64,000 nt of DNA, from contig NW_017265135.1 of assembly GCF_001638985.1 (NCBI RefSeq), positions 797,223 to 861,222 on the forward strand. The letters are read 5' to 3'. The translations under genes and the position numbers were made by a program. The stretch's first letter is position 1. Each line of letters opens with the position of its first letter. Origin of the DNA: Phycomyces blakesleeanus NRRL 1555(-) (Eukaryota; Mucoromycota; Mucoromycetes; Mucorales; Phycomycetaceae). Below are positions 21,566 through 33,600 of this stretch, in pieces. The notes beneath the pieces are model-generated. The model was not told where the DNA came from. It made no database searches and saw only the letters and a program-made list of their open reading frames with translations.

Positions 21566-24500
21566 ATGATGCAGTCAATATCAGAGCTAGACTTTGATTC
21601 ATACCTTGATGTACCTTCAAACGTCCAACAGCAACATAACCAACAAATACAACTACAACAACAACAGCATCAATCACATCATCATCAATCACAACAGCAG
21701 CAACAACAACAACAACAGATGCAACAGCAACAAAATCATCAACGTGATATATTATATCATGGTAGTATGAGCACAGACATGACAGGACGTTTCCAAGACA
21801 TCAACTCATATCAGCCATCAGAACGGCCTCGTCCTGCCAGATACACATCTGGCATGTCAGACTTCTTGTTCTCAGACACAAGTGGTTTTGATATGATGGG
21901 CTGGGACATGGACCCCCACTCCCATCCAGACCACCATTCACCACACTCATCCCCTTACACCACAAACTCTGACTACACCGCTCTCTCTCCAGTCACCTCA
22001 ATATCCCCCCACTTCTCTGGCGTGGGTGAGATGCAAAGCCTAGACAACCTCAACAGCTGTGAGGAAGCAACCAAAGCCCTGGCTGGCTACCAATACAACA
22101 CAACCCAAAACTCAAATACATTATCTTCATCCTCATCCTCATCCAATCCAAAAGGTTCATTTTCCTTTACCTCTCTGCATGCTCTCAACGGAAATGTACC
22201 CGGAATTGCTATCCCAACTACTCCTGCCACAACAGATCAAGCACACAATCAGGTCATCCACACACATCCCTCCCTCTCACCATCAGCCTCCACATCCTCT
22301 GCTTCTCTTTCACCTTTGATGGAAAGCCACTCTCCCCTCACAGGTGCCTTTATGGCAATGAACCCATGGGGAACTGACAAAGGTAAATTTTTTTTTAAAA
22401 GAAATTGCAGCACTTTTTTATAACCATTATACATAAAATTTTTGTCTACGTTAAATAAATAACCGACTTTTTAACTAATTTAAAAAACCTCCTTTAATTT
22501 TCTATATATTTTCTCTTTCTCTCAAATTGAATAGCCCCTGCCTATACATCCGATGAACACGAAACTAGACGCTGGAGAACTTCAAAACACTCTGATGATG
22601 ACCATCACCGCACACGCCTTGAGCCTGGACAACAACTCAAAAAGGTTGCCCATAACGCCATTGAACGTCGTTACCGCAACAACATCAATGATCGTATCCG
22701 TGACCTCAAGAATGTCGTCCCTGCTCTCTACAAGGCACGCATCAAAGAAAAGGGCCAGGACGACGACGACGAAGATGACAATAGCGAAACCGAAGAAATT
22801 GTCGACGGTGTCCAGGTAGCAACCAAACTCAACAAGGCCACAATCCTGCGTAAGGCAACCGAATACATCCAGTTCCTCAAACATGACAACGACCAGGCCG
22901 AGCGTGAAAACCAGATCTTGCAACAAATTATTTCTCAGATGCCCGGTGGCAACCATGTTCTGAACCGGTTCAGAACACAGAAATCTGCCTACGAAAAGGC
23001 CGAGCAGGAACGCCTCTGCCGTGAACGCAAGGAGCAGATCGAGCATGAACGCGAAGAGCGCCAGCGCCTCTTGAGAGAACGTGCTGCCCAGCGTGCTGCT
23101 CTTGCACAGCTGGTACCCAAGCCAGAGCGTCGTCCTTACCGCAGAAGAAAGCAGAAGGCTCTTCCCAAGAAGAAGGAAGAGGAAGGCACGAAAATGTTCA
23201 TGGCCATGTTCATGGCCCTTGCCTTTTTCTCGACCTCCCCTACAACAAGCACCACACCTTCCACACATGCTGCACACGCTAACGCACGAACATTCTCTGC
23301 TTACACAAACACAACTACCCCCACTTACCGCACCCTGTTTGGTGTCACTTCCAATGCCTCTGATCTGTGGTACGTACATCATACATACAACTATATAAAT
23401 ATCTATTCTGTAAAATTACATAATAGTACATAGAAAACAGAAAAAGAAACCAAAAGACTTACAATATTTTATACGATTTTTTTTCTTAAAAAAATAGGTT
23501 TACCATTCGCTGGGCTTTGTTGGCTATTGGTATCTTTTACACTTGTGTCTTGCCTCTTTGGTCTCACTGGCTCCGTCCCAGACGTGTGCTCCGTGGTAAA
23601 AAGTGCTCGGGCCACAACCACAACCACAATCATCATCATTATGCTTCTGATGTTCCTCAGGCGTGGCACCACCTTTTTGAATCATTTGCTAACCTTATCT
23701 CTCTTGAGTCGGCCTCCAACACCGCTCAAACCACAATTGGTCTGATCAGAGATCTTATCTACATCACCTTACCTTCCTTTATTCAGCCTCGTGCCAAGAT
23801 TGGTCCCAAACAGCTCTCCCGTTCCGGTGCCTGGGTTCGTGTGGCCGAAACCGAGTGCCTTGGCGGCAATTCCGAGACCTCTTACATCCACATGTTGCGC
23901 TCTTGTGTTGGCATGCTTGCAAACGTGAAACCCCTTGAAATTAGCTCCCAAAGCAGTCTCTACTTGCGTCCTCGCACGATTGCCCGCATCTACGCTACTG
24001 CAGCCATCCAGCTTGAGCTCACTCTTCCTGCTGTACTCTCGGAACCTTTGGCCAACCACTGCTGGTCCCGGGTTGTCGACGCATTTGAGCAGGCCCGCGA
24101 AGTCCATGACACCAAGGACAGTGACGAGCACTGGATGACCCAAGCGACCGGTATTCCTGAATGGCCTGTGTCTAGCAACCACAAGGAGATTCTTTCGATG
24201 GTCCAGGCACGCAGTGGTCTTGTTGGAAGACAGTCGGCAGCCGTTTGCCAGAACATATTTTATTCCTTTGTCCTTCCTTATCTCACTTCTCCCCTCGAAT
24301 GGATTGTGTACTGGCAGCATCTCAGCAGCCTTCAAGACTCTTGGATCGCACAGCTCCAGCAAAATAAATCCACTCTGTTCAAGGTTTCGCAACTTCCTCC
24401 TTCCACCACAACTGCTGTTGACCAGATGCTAAGCTGGTCTATTCATCTTGGCCTTTCACTCCAGTCGGACGAGTTGCGTTCATCTGCCAGCATGGTTTCT

Positions 24501-24902
24501 CTGTCTGAGTCGCTCAAGGCTTCTTCATCTGGCTCTCAAACTGTCTCTCACCTCCTCCAGCGTCACCGTTCGATGGTCTTCTACACTCTCCAGGGTGCCA
24601 AGCTCCTCGAGCGCAACGATACCGAGGCCGCTCTCCAATCCTTTGCACTTGCCCAGAACGACAGTCGGGCCGGACTAGACTGCATTAGGCATATCGCCAC
24701 TTCCAACGTAGAAGCTTCTGTTCTTGCCTTGTCAACCTTGGCCGTAACATGGCATGCTTTTAAAATTCTTTCCAGACACCCTGAACTCAAGACAACCATG
24801 GTGTCTGTGCGTGATAGATTGACTCGTTCTTTGGCTCTTTCCAGTGGACACCTTCCCGGAACCATCAAACGTAGTGTTCAAGCAAGTCTTCTTGAAAACT
24901 AA
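21566..24902 (+). CDS. Sterol regulatory element-binding protein, membrane-bound bHLH-zip factor (3 exons, 1018 aa)
   Basis: Exons are 21566-22382, 22535-23369 and 23498-24902 (GT-AG), 3057 nt in total. The first in-frame ATG begins MMQSISELDFDSYLDV, an acidic activation segment, then polyQ/H and Ser-rich parts. The bHLH starts near residue 312 with HNAIERRYRNNINDRI; the tyrosine of ERRYR replaces the usual Arg and defines SREBPs, letting them bind SRE as well as E-box. The loop is lengthened by an acidic run (DDDDEDDNSETEE). A long basic coiled coil and two hydrophobic segments follow (MFMAMFMALAFF near 492; WALLAIGIFYTCVLPLW near 555). The ~450-residue C-terminal domain is of the type that binds SCAP. 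This fits an ER-membrane sterol or hypoxia sensor released by proteolysis; the cleavage mode is not visible. The frame continues 38 codons upstream without ATG, so an upstream exon is possible. Confidence 0.9.
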
Positions 24903-25869
24903 GAGATAGATGTTTTTTTTTTACAGAAAAAAAAGAAGAACACAAAAAGCTCAACCAGCTATTAAAAAAAAAAGCACTACTAGAATCTTTCTTTGGCCCA
25001 AACTTTTCAACCCCAAAAAAAATTACCACACAGACACATTCACATACTCACTTATTCACTTACTCATATTTATCACACTTCTTTTATACACCCCACTCCC
25101 ACTCACAACCATCATATTTTATCACACAACACAGCATTTGCTTTTGTACACGTAGAAACCTTTTCGTTTGCTCTTCTTCTTGTGTTTCTTTATTTTATTT
25201 ACAACAATTTTTTGAGCACCTTTTTTTATCCCTTCTGTATCTATTTATTATTCATGTACTTATTCATCGTTTTTTTCGTGTACCCTTGCCAGCTCTTTCC
25301 TTTCTTTCTTATCCAACCAACCAAATATATATATATTACTTGTCGTTTCAGAACACAAATTCTCTAACCAGCCGACCTCTTTAACAATGTTAATCCAGAC
25401 TACCAAAAACAAAAAAAAGGTCATAATCAATTAATTAGTCGTCATGGTTACTCAAATAATAATAGTAGTAATAGTAATGCTAACCAGTGCACAAATCACA
25501 CCTTTTATATAATTGCATATACATAATGTACATTTACATGCTTTCCTTCTTCTTATTCTTCCCTTGCTTCCATTTTTATGTTTTATTTTTCTACCCCACA
25601 ATATGCATAATCTAAACATAAACCATAATAATGCAAAAAAAAATGGTAAGAAAGAAAGGGGAAGGAAAGGAAAAAAAAGGGCCCATGTTTTAGAAACACA
25701 ATTTTCATTTATTTTGTATTCTTTACTTACTTGCGTCTTCTTCTACCTCTTCTTCAATTTTTTATTAATAAGAACAATAGGACAATTCCTTTATTCTTCT
25801 TTAAAGATTGTTATTTAAATAGCACGCAAATATCCTTATATACATTGTATAATAAACCATATAATCATC
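24903..25869. other. Intergenic region between SREBP and F-box genes
   Basis: AT-rich 3' flank and promoter with poly-A and poly-T tracts. No gene seen. Confidence 0.7.
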
Positions 25870-27694
25870 ATGTCTGTTGCAAATGCCCTACCTGTCGAAA
25901 TACTCACTTGGGTCGACCAATATTTGACTTTCCATCAACGTTACACATGTCTCTTTGTGTGTCGGTCGTGGTACACAACCTTTCGTGCCTTGTTGGTCTC
26001 AACCGTCGTTCTCTGGCACACAGACCAGCTGGTCAGCTTCTTACGCGTTCTCTCGGACTCTGGCCATGAAAAAGAAGAAATCGGTTTCTATGTGTCCCAC
26101 TTGACGATTCATGACGATGTGCGGATCAGACATCACCAATTCCAACAGCTCATGGCGCTATGTCCAAGAATCGGCTCAGTTTACATGGGCTCGCGTCTCA
26201 GACAAACCCTGTTTCGACACGGTCACCTCAATGACGCTTCTCTACAGGCCCTGTTGACGTCAAAAAGAGTGGGGCGACTTGCATTGGGGCTCCCCCAGTT
26301 CAAGGCCTTGTGTGGGGCCCCGCATGCGGCCGCATTCACAGGTGCACTGAGGCACCTGATGCTCGACTGTGGCAGAACGTCGCTTGAAGACCTCGAATTG
26401 ATCCATTCAGCCTGCCCTTTGCTCGAGTCTCTTAAGCTGGCCATGGCTGATCTCTCGTGCCGTCCGGACCTGGAAGCTGCGCAGGAAGCAATTGTCGAAA
26501 CAGCTCGGCCATGTGGGCTGCGTCGATTGTCGATTCAGCGGGATGTCTATGGGCGATGGAAGAATCCTGACCGATGGCTGTCGTACTTTGCAGCAGCCTA
26601 TCCGAGACTACAGCTGCTTGAGATTCAGACCAGCCAGGGTAGCAAAACCGAATGGCTGTCAGATATCCGACTGTCTTTGATAGAGAATGCTGCCCGCACG
26701 CTGGCATACGGCTGTACTGAGCTCAAGACGATTAGTATCAACGGCCCATGGTCTTGGATGGTCTTACAGGCGCTCAGTAGAGCCAGAACCCCACTCACAG
26801 AGTGCAGTCTTGAAGAGTACACAGGAGAGCTTTATGCAAACAGTGTTTCTATTCTCTCTAGCCAACCCCAGAGCCAGATCAGCCGGCTAGCCTTAAAGAT
26901 CCGTGGATTGTGTGGTGCAGATCGGCTGTGTAGTTATCTTATAGGACTACCACTCGCACATCTTGTTCTCACAAGCACAGATCGGATCCACATATCCTCA
27001 AATACCTTGCTCGACAATTGTCCATCTCTCATCACTCTTAGTCTTGAGCATATATCCCTGTCAATTCCTCATTTATTCAACTCCTCAAACTCTTCCAGGT
27101 CTTCCAACTCCTCCAACCTATCACCCCTTGTTTCTCTCGTGTCTCTATCAATAAAATACGCAGATTTAAATGTACTTTCATTTGAGTACCTTGGTCAGCG
27201 ATGTCCAAACATATCCAATCTTGTGTTGGACTCCTGCTGTGTGTCCGGAAAGGATGAATACACCCCAGGACCGTTTCAGCTCAACTGGTCACACCACCGG
27301 CTCCACTCACTCCACATCAGCAATCTGACCACTGCCCAGCCCGCCTTTCCTTCAAAACCAACTCGTCTACCAGTGCGGTCTTTTCACATGATCATGCAAA
27401 CCCAGACACCGGTTGAAACACCTACACAATCCAGGTATGTCAAGGAACAATGGTACACGGTAGAAACCAAGGGACACCCACAATTTGTCCAAGACCGGTC
27501 TCAGTGGACTCACTCTGACAAGGATGCCGGCTGGATGGTCGAACCTGCGTTTGTATTTGAGACAATTGGACATGTCAGGCCGTGCCTTCCTATTCAGGAA
27601 TGCCAACCAAACCACATATCATTCTCGTCCTATTCCCTAGCCTTTCTTTACATTAATCATCGATGGCTTAGTCTTTTGGACTTACCTTCCACAA

Positions 27695-27699
<5 letters not shown>
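25870..27699 (+). CDS. F-box protein with leucine-rich-repeat-like region (609 aa)
   Basis: A single uninterrupted frame from an ATG at 25870 (context CATCATGTCT) to TAA at 27697-27699. The N-terminus ANALPVEILTWVDQYLTFHQ... followed by CLFVCRSWYTTF (residues ~5-38) is an F-box: LPxEIL, then VCRxW. The rest contains irregular Leu-rich units (LRHLMLDCGRTSLEDLELI, LESLKLAMADLS, LITLSLEHISLS, ISNLVLDSCCVS) typical of F-box/LRR proteins. Family role: the F-box docks on Skp1 in SCF ubiquitin ligases and the repeats choose the substrate, which is unknown here. A Ser/Asn-rich insert (SSNSSRSSNSSN) lies near residue 405. Mucoromycota have many such paralogues, so a precise orthologue cannot be named. 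Confidence 0.82.
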
Positions 27700-27732
<33 letters not shown>

Positions 27733-28102
27733 TTCTTTCTATCTTGCTCTTTCTCTGTATGTGTGTGTGTGTGTCCGTTTATTTGCTAGCTTCTTTGTCA
27801 TGCTATTATTTTTATTATTTTTATTATTATAGCCAGAGGTACCCAAAAGAGAGAGAGAGAGAGCTTAAACAGTTATAAACAACCTTACAGAGACAAAAAA
27901 AATCTAGAACGGTTAGAACTTGGAATAGCTACCTCTTTAATTAAAGATTCATAAAAGAAAAACATCGATAAAAAGACATAAAAAATGAATAGAAGTATAG
28001 ACGGTGACTGTGGAAATACAAATTGCACTATATTTATATATGTATATATATAATCTCTTTTTTTCCCTTTGGAATTTACTTTTGAATAAACTAATTGATA
28101 GC
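27700..28102. other. Short intergenic region with (AT)n and (GT)n tracts
   Basis: (AT)n at 27,700-27,725, (GT)n near 27,760-27,773 and GA repeats at 27,850-27,865. It separates the F-box and LAMTOR5 genes. Confidence 0.7.
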
Positions 28103-28808
28103 ATGGATGCTGAATTGATGGCAACTCTCGACAGCATGTAATGTGTCTTACGTCTTCTTATTCTCCTTATATCTATAAAACTTCTTGAAAAAAAGAACAA
28201 AACAAAGAACTCAAACACAACATTGAATGTAAATCACTATTGTGTTATTTCAGCGCCAGTAAAGATGGCGTACAAGGTGTTCTCATTGCAGACGACATGG
28301 GTCTGTGCTTGGGAGGTAAGGCATCACAGAACCATTTCTTCTTATTCTTCTTCTTCTTCTTCTTTATCCTATCTCTCCCTTGCAATCAAGTTACTCAACT
28401 CGACTCTTTTCTTATTCTTATTCTTATTCTTATTTTATTTTAAGCGCGTGGAATTGCAAAGCCTGCTGCATCTGCTTTTGTCGCTTCTATTGCCAATACC
28501 GCCCTTGAGCTCAGCGACAGAGGAGAAACAGAAGACAAGTCTCAATACCCAACCATTCACATCGAATATGAGCATCAGTAAGTTTTGTATATTAATGAAG
28601 CGATTTAATATTGTTATATATTTTGGGAGTATAAGTATAAATATAAATATGAATATGAATATGAATATGAATATATAAATGTGTGTGTGTGTGTGTGTAT
28701 GTATGTTTATTCGTTTTCTTTTCTTTGTTTGAACACTGACTACAACAATATTTTAGTAAGTTAATCATTCGTAATGAAGGTGCTTTTACACTTGCGATCT
28801 TCACCTAA
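28103..28808 (+). CDS. LAMTOR5: Ragulator complex subunit LAMTOR5 (HBXIP) homologue (4 exons, 93 aa)
   Basis: Exons are 28103-28137, 28254-28315, 28445-28577 and 28757-28808, 282 nt in total. The spliced protein starts MDAELMATLDSIASKDGVQG and continues VLIADDMGLCLGARGIAK, the roadblock-type core seen in animal LAMTOR5 (GVLxxDxxGLxLGxRG). It ends IIRNEGAFTLAIFT, the last strand (IxIxxxxGxTVAI). Length 93 aa agrees with about 91 aa in animals. Family role: scaffold of Ragulator on the lysosome/vacuole, anchoring Rag GTPases for TORC1 nutrient sensing. No single frame is longer than about 45 codons, so the gene is invisible without splicing. The third intron carries AATATG and GT repeats. It is convergent with HMCES (107 bp between stops). 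Confidence 0.85.
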
Positions 28809-28915
28809 CAAACACAAAGCCAAAAAAAAATGGGTTTTTTTTCATTCTTTCTTTCATTCTTTCATTCATTCTTTCTTATTAATTGATCAATTGATTAAGT
28901 GGTTGATTAATCAAC

Positions 28916-30370
28916 TCATTTCCCATAAAAATCACTGAATTGGTCTTCTTTCTTCTTGTTGAGTAATTCTCTCGATTGCTTCTTGTTGGGATGGCTATCA
29001 AAGCTGGAAAGATTCGGGTCTAAGGCTGGATCGGGCGAACATTTACGCTTTCCAAGAGATGATTGAACAGGAATAAGGAAACGAGCGATAGATCCTTTTT
29101 GCTGGTCTACCGGCGCAATACAATCAGGAGAATCGTAACCAACAGATCCCATTTCGTTCTTGACTTGATAACTGTGAAATTAAGAAGGGAATTGTAATTA
29201 TGGTAATAGTTATAGTTATTACTGTTATTGTGCGTGAGAAAGAAACAGAAGAGCAGAAGAACAAGAAAGTGAAGAATTAAGAATGGTCGAGGATATTATA
29301 TGTAACAACCACCCCCTTCTTATTATGTCTCACTCTCATTGTCTCTTTAACTTTATCAGGGCTTCTCCTTGACATGTTAGACTTTAATTTATTTTATCCA
29401 CTTACCTTTGCAAAGTGCCTTTAAACGGTTGCATGACTGAAGCTAGTTTATCACCCCATGGCTGACCAGATAACCAAGTATTGACTACTTCCGGGCTATT
29501 CTCAAGTATAACAGGCATACGTGTGTGAATTGATCTCAGAGAAGGAGCAGCCGAAGTAGTAATAATGGCGCATGTAAATTGAACTCCTGAATATAATATA
29601 TGTAAGTATAATAGACACACAGAGATATATACAAGATTTTACCGGATATATTGGATATGTCATAAACACCTGCCATAAGCATCAATTGTTTGTCTTTACG
29701 CCTTATATAATATGGCGTCTTCTTCTTGGTACCATGTTTCTTCCATTCAAAAAAGCTACAACAGTGGGATGAATTGATGAGAATTTTAAATTATGATCTT
29801 TTCTTTTATATATAAAAAAGAAAGTTTAATTTAATTTGTATGCATATATGCACATATGTATACACACCCTTCTGCTATAACTATACACCTTCTTTGATTC
29901 TTTGGTTTATCAAAAATTGTCGACTTTTCAAGTAATGTCTTGTCTTGTACATTGATAGGCTTACATATATATATATATATATATATTTACATTATATTAA
30001 AAGATCATGAACACTCTACAATTCATCTAAATATCCATCATTATTTGACTCACCTGTACTTTGGGTGTTTTGGTTGCCCAGGAAGGAATAAATCCCCAAG
30101 TCTGATATAGAAAATGTCACAAAAGGTCCAATACTTACAACCAACCAACCAACGTGAAGAAAGAAAGAAAACAGTCCTTACCATTGTATTGAGAACATTA
30201 TCTCCCTTTTCATTAACATAAGCAACGATTATCTTTTGACGAGGGCAGATATTGAATCTGTGGGTCTGTGGGACTTGGGATTCAAATTCTAAAGTTGTTT
30301 GGACCCCACTCTCCTTTAATTTGGTTTGAATTTGCTGTACATCATATGGACAAGCAAATCTACCACACAT
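28916..30370 (-). CDS. HMCES: SRAP-domain abasic-site crosslinking protein, HMCES/YedK family (6 exons, 292 aa)
   Basis: Exons on the minus strand are 30370-30182, 30101-30054, 29959-29868, 29755-29643, 29586-29406 and 29171-28916, 879 nt in total. The protein begins MCGRFACP; Cys2, exposed after Met removal, is the residue that forms the thiazolidine crosslink with abasic DNA. Other SRAP blocks are RFNICPRQ, TWGFIPSW, INVQDKT, RRCIVIAEGFFEWKKHG (containing the conserved Glu of the YEW-like motif), MAGVYDI, FTCAIITTSA and IHTRMPVIL with its His. Family role: shields abasic sites in single-stranded DNA during replication. The C-terminal ~50 residues are Lys/Asp-rich and not conserved in bacterial YedK; nuclear or PCNA-related roles there are inference. 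All six splices keep frame and family motifs, so the gene looks functional. Confidence 0.88.
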
Positions 30371-30640
30371 TATTATTAAGAAATCTTTTTATATAGATTT
30401 TAAATACAAAGACAGAGGAATATAAAGAGAGAAAGAAAGAGAGAAAATAATAGGGATTTTTTTATTATTTTTATTTTATTTCTCAAAATAAAATAAAATA
30501 TTTATAATACATATACACACACAAAATAAAAATAAAAATAAAAATAAAAATTAAAATTAAAAAAATGATACGCCAGATAATATTGAATCTCCATTTTCTT
30601 TTTTATAATTTTATAATTTTTTTTTTTTTTTTTTTACTTT

Positions 30641-33600
30641 TTACTTTTTCAATGTTCGTTGTTTCTCAGCGTGTTCAACCAACTTCTTCTCAACAAACAT
30701 TCCCTATAAATAAGCATTTAAATATATATAAAATACATTATTATAAAACATATTTTCTTTTACCTTTCTCTTTCGTACGGTTTCCATATACTTCTTGGCC
30801 AAGTTCTCTCTATCGGCCTTTTCGCCTAAATCTTCCAATTCTTCTTCTGTGGTAGGAACCCAGAATGGATTTTCATTCATCATTTCAAATCTGTAATAAA
30901 CCAAGAAGCAGTCAATTTCATTCATTTTGTTTTGTTTTGTTTTTGGTCTACAAGAAAAAACTAAAGAACACATAAAATTACGGTTGTATATTAATCTACA
31001 TACCCGCTAAATACAAGCTGTGGACTGGCAGCTCCTGAGGTTCTCTTACGAATTTCTGTTTAAATAATAGTAATGTGTGCCATAAAATCCAACAACCAAA
31101 ACAAAAAACAGTATTAGTAATTCGCTCTTTCTTTTTCTAAGACATACAATAGCAATGCTATTCAAAACATAAAAAAAAAGTTTACCATCAGAAAAACCAA
31201 AACTCTCGATAACAGGTAGCAGCGAATGGATTTGCCAGAATTGGGTACCATCTTTGAGATCCTCTGACACGATCTTTCCTTTACGTTTGGATATAACACC
31301 ATATACTTTACCAAGTACTTCAGCTAAATAAAAATCAAAGCCAAAAATCAATCAATCAATCAATTAATTAAAAGGTATCATTAACATTGTTACTATTTTC
31401 ATAAAGTTTAGCTGATATATTACCTGAGGCTTGGATATCACAGGTGTACATGGCTAACCACAGGCGAGGAGACCAATCAAGGAAACCATGACGGCATGCT
31501 TCCTTCATAGCAGAGATAACTTGGCCTTGAATAAGACCCAAACGAGATCTCACTGCAGAAAAGAAATAAAGGGAAAAAATAAAAGCCCTATAGAGTTTAA
31601 TATACATTGATAGATAAAATAGTAGTATGTGTGTGTATTTACTAATATATTAAGGGAAAAGGTTGCTTACCTTCAATAGGTTCACCGTGTGCATCTACCA
31701 TCTCGTTTTTATTTACAACAACATCTTGTACGATATAGCAAACACCTGTAACAGGTTCGGCACACAAGGGACCAGTCAATGTAGAAAGTTGGAACCCAGT
31801 GTGGATGTGGAAATCAACGTCAAGGATGCTCAAAGCAGCATCCTTTCCTTCTACCTTGATCACCTCATCAGCGTGATCTTCTGCAACACCCGAGCCATCC
31901 TCTCTAGCGTCTGTTCCCTCGATATTGAAGAACGATTTACGGATGTAGCCAGGTACACGATTTACCAACAAGTTTGATCCAATTCGTCTTGGTCCAAAAG
32001 CCCAAATCCTATTTTTTTTTATTAGTTTTGTACATACACATAAAGCAAAAGGTATTAATAATCGTAATAATTAGTAGCCACTCGGTATCCAAAAGAAAAT
32101 GAACAAAAAAATACCAATACTTACTGATCCACAATTTCATCCCACAAATATGCAAACTGGCCACCTTCCTTACGTGCCTCGTCAAATTCATGCTTGAGTA
32201 AGTCCTGGAATTCCTTGGCGGTAAAGATCTTTTCTGCTTTCTCGAGAGGTTCGGCTCTTGTGGTTGTAGCCTCCTCTTCATCATCTTCCTGTCCATCGTT
32301 GGAGCGTTTTGCCTTCTTTTTCTCGAGCTTTTGATCGACAATGGCCTTGATTGATGCTGCATTTGCGGTCAAGAAAGCAGTCACTCGTGTAGGCAGAGGT
32401 ACGGCTCGAAGCTTCAAAGTAATGTACTTGGTCTGGGTTCTTACTTCGAGTGTACCACGAGGAACGACTACATTGTCTTTTTCCTTATTTGGAGATAAAT
32501 CTACGAGTAAATTCAAAGCAAAAATGGGTGTATATATGTAAGTATTAAATGAAGAGCATATATATGTCTGTGATTACTTACCGGCACTAACAATGCTTTC
32601 ACGGAAAGGAACAATAGGTTCAGAGGCATGGATCTCAATTTTAGCAAAGCGCTCTTTCAGATCACGCAAGCATCGCTAGAAATAATGATAATAATAATAA
32701 GCAATGCATAACTAATATATATATAATATAACTAAAATTATTTATCTATTTACCTCCAAATGAAGTTCTCCAGCTGTCAAGATAACATGCTCACCAGTCT
32801 CTTGGAGAAGAACTTGAACGCAAGGATCGGCCTGGTTCAAAAGGCGCAGACCTTCCACAAGTTTGTCCATCTCGGCTGTGTATAGGAAACTCAAGTAAGT
32901 AAAATTATATGCCAGTGCATACATACATGCATACATATATGGATATGGATATAGATATAAATATAAATCAATGAATGCATTCTTACTAGGATCTTCAGGT
33001 TCAAGTGCGACACGAACGATGGGTGCCTGTTCTAATCGGACACCGGCCATGTTCTTTACACCATCCAATGTGCTTGCCAGAGTACCGTTCTTCAAAATAT
33101 GCCCTTCCAGCCCACCAATACCAAACACATTACCGGCCGATACTTCTGAGAGCAGCTCAAGTTCACGTCCCATAATTAGATAGAGGCTTTGGACTGTGAT
33201 CTCGGTAACATATCTCTTGGGGTATTTTGGATCATATTTGGGACCCATAACGTAAAGCTTCTGGCCTACATGGATGGTTCCTGAATACAATCTGGCAAAT
33301 CCAATCAAATGTTCGCCCTTGGGATCCTCCAATTCGGGTTCAATGTCCTCAGCACTCAATTCCTGGGACAGCCTTTCCATGTCAAGTGGAATACCGTTCT
33401 CGGGATTGGCAGATTCAGCAGCCTGGGAAGCACGCAGGGCACGCTGACGACGACCTCTTTCTCTCATCTCTTCGGCTGTCATCTGCTTGCGCCTGTTTTC
33501 GGGAAGTTGGTCTGCAGGAATTGCAAACATCTTACTGACATAGGCTACTATCGGTGCCTTGGGCGATGAATCGCAACTGTAAAGTGCTCGTTCAACGTCG

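Noticed and set aside
22582..23382. 266-codon minus-strand frame
   Set aside because: It lies wholly opposite SREBP exon 2, which carries the bHLH motif; no domain on the minus side.
23769..24392. 207-codon minus-strand frame
   Set aside because: Antisense of the SREBP C-terminal exon, no start context or recognisable motif.
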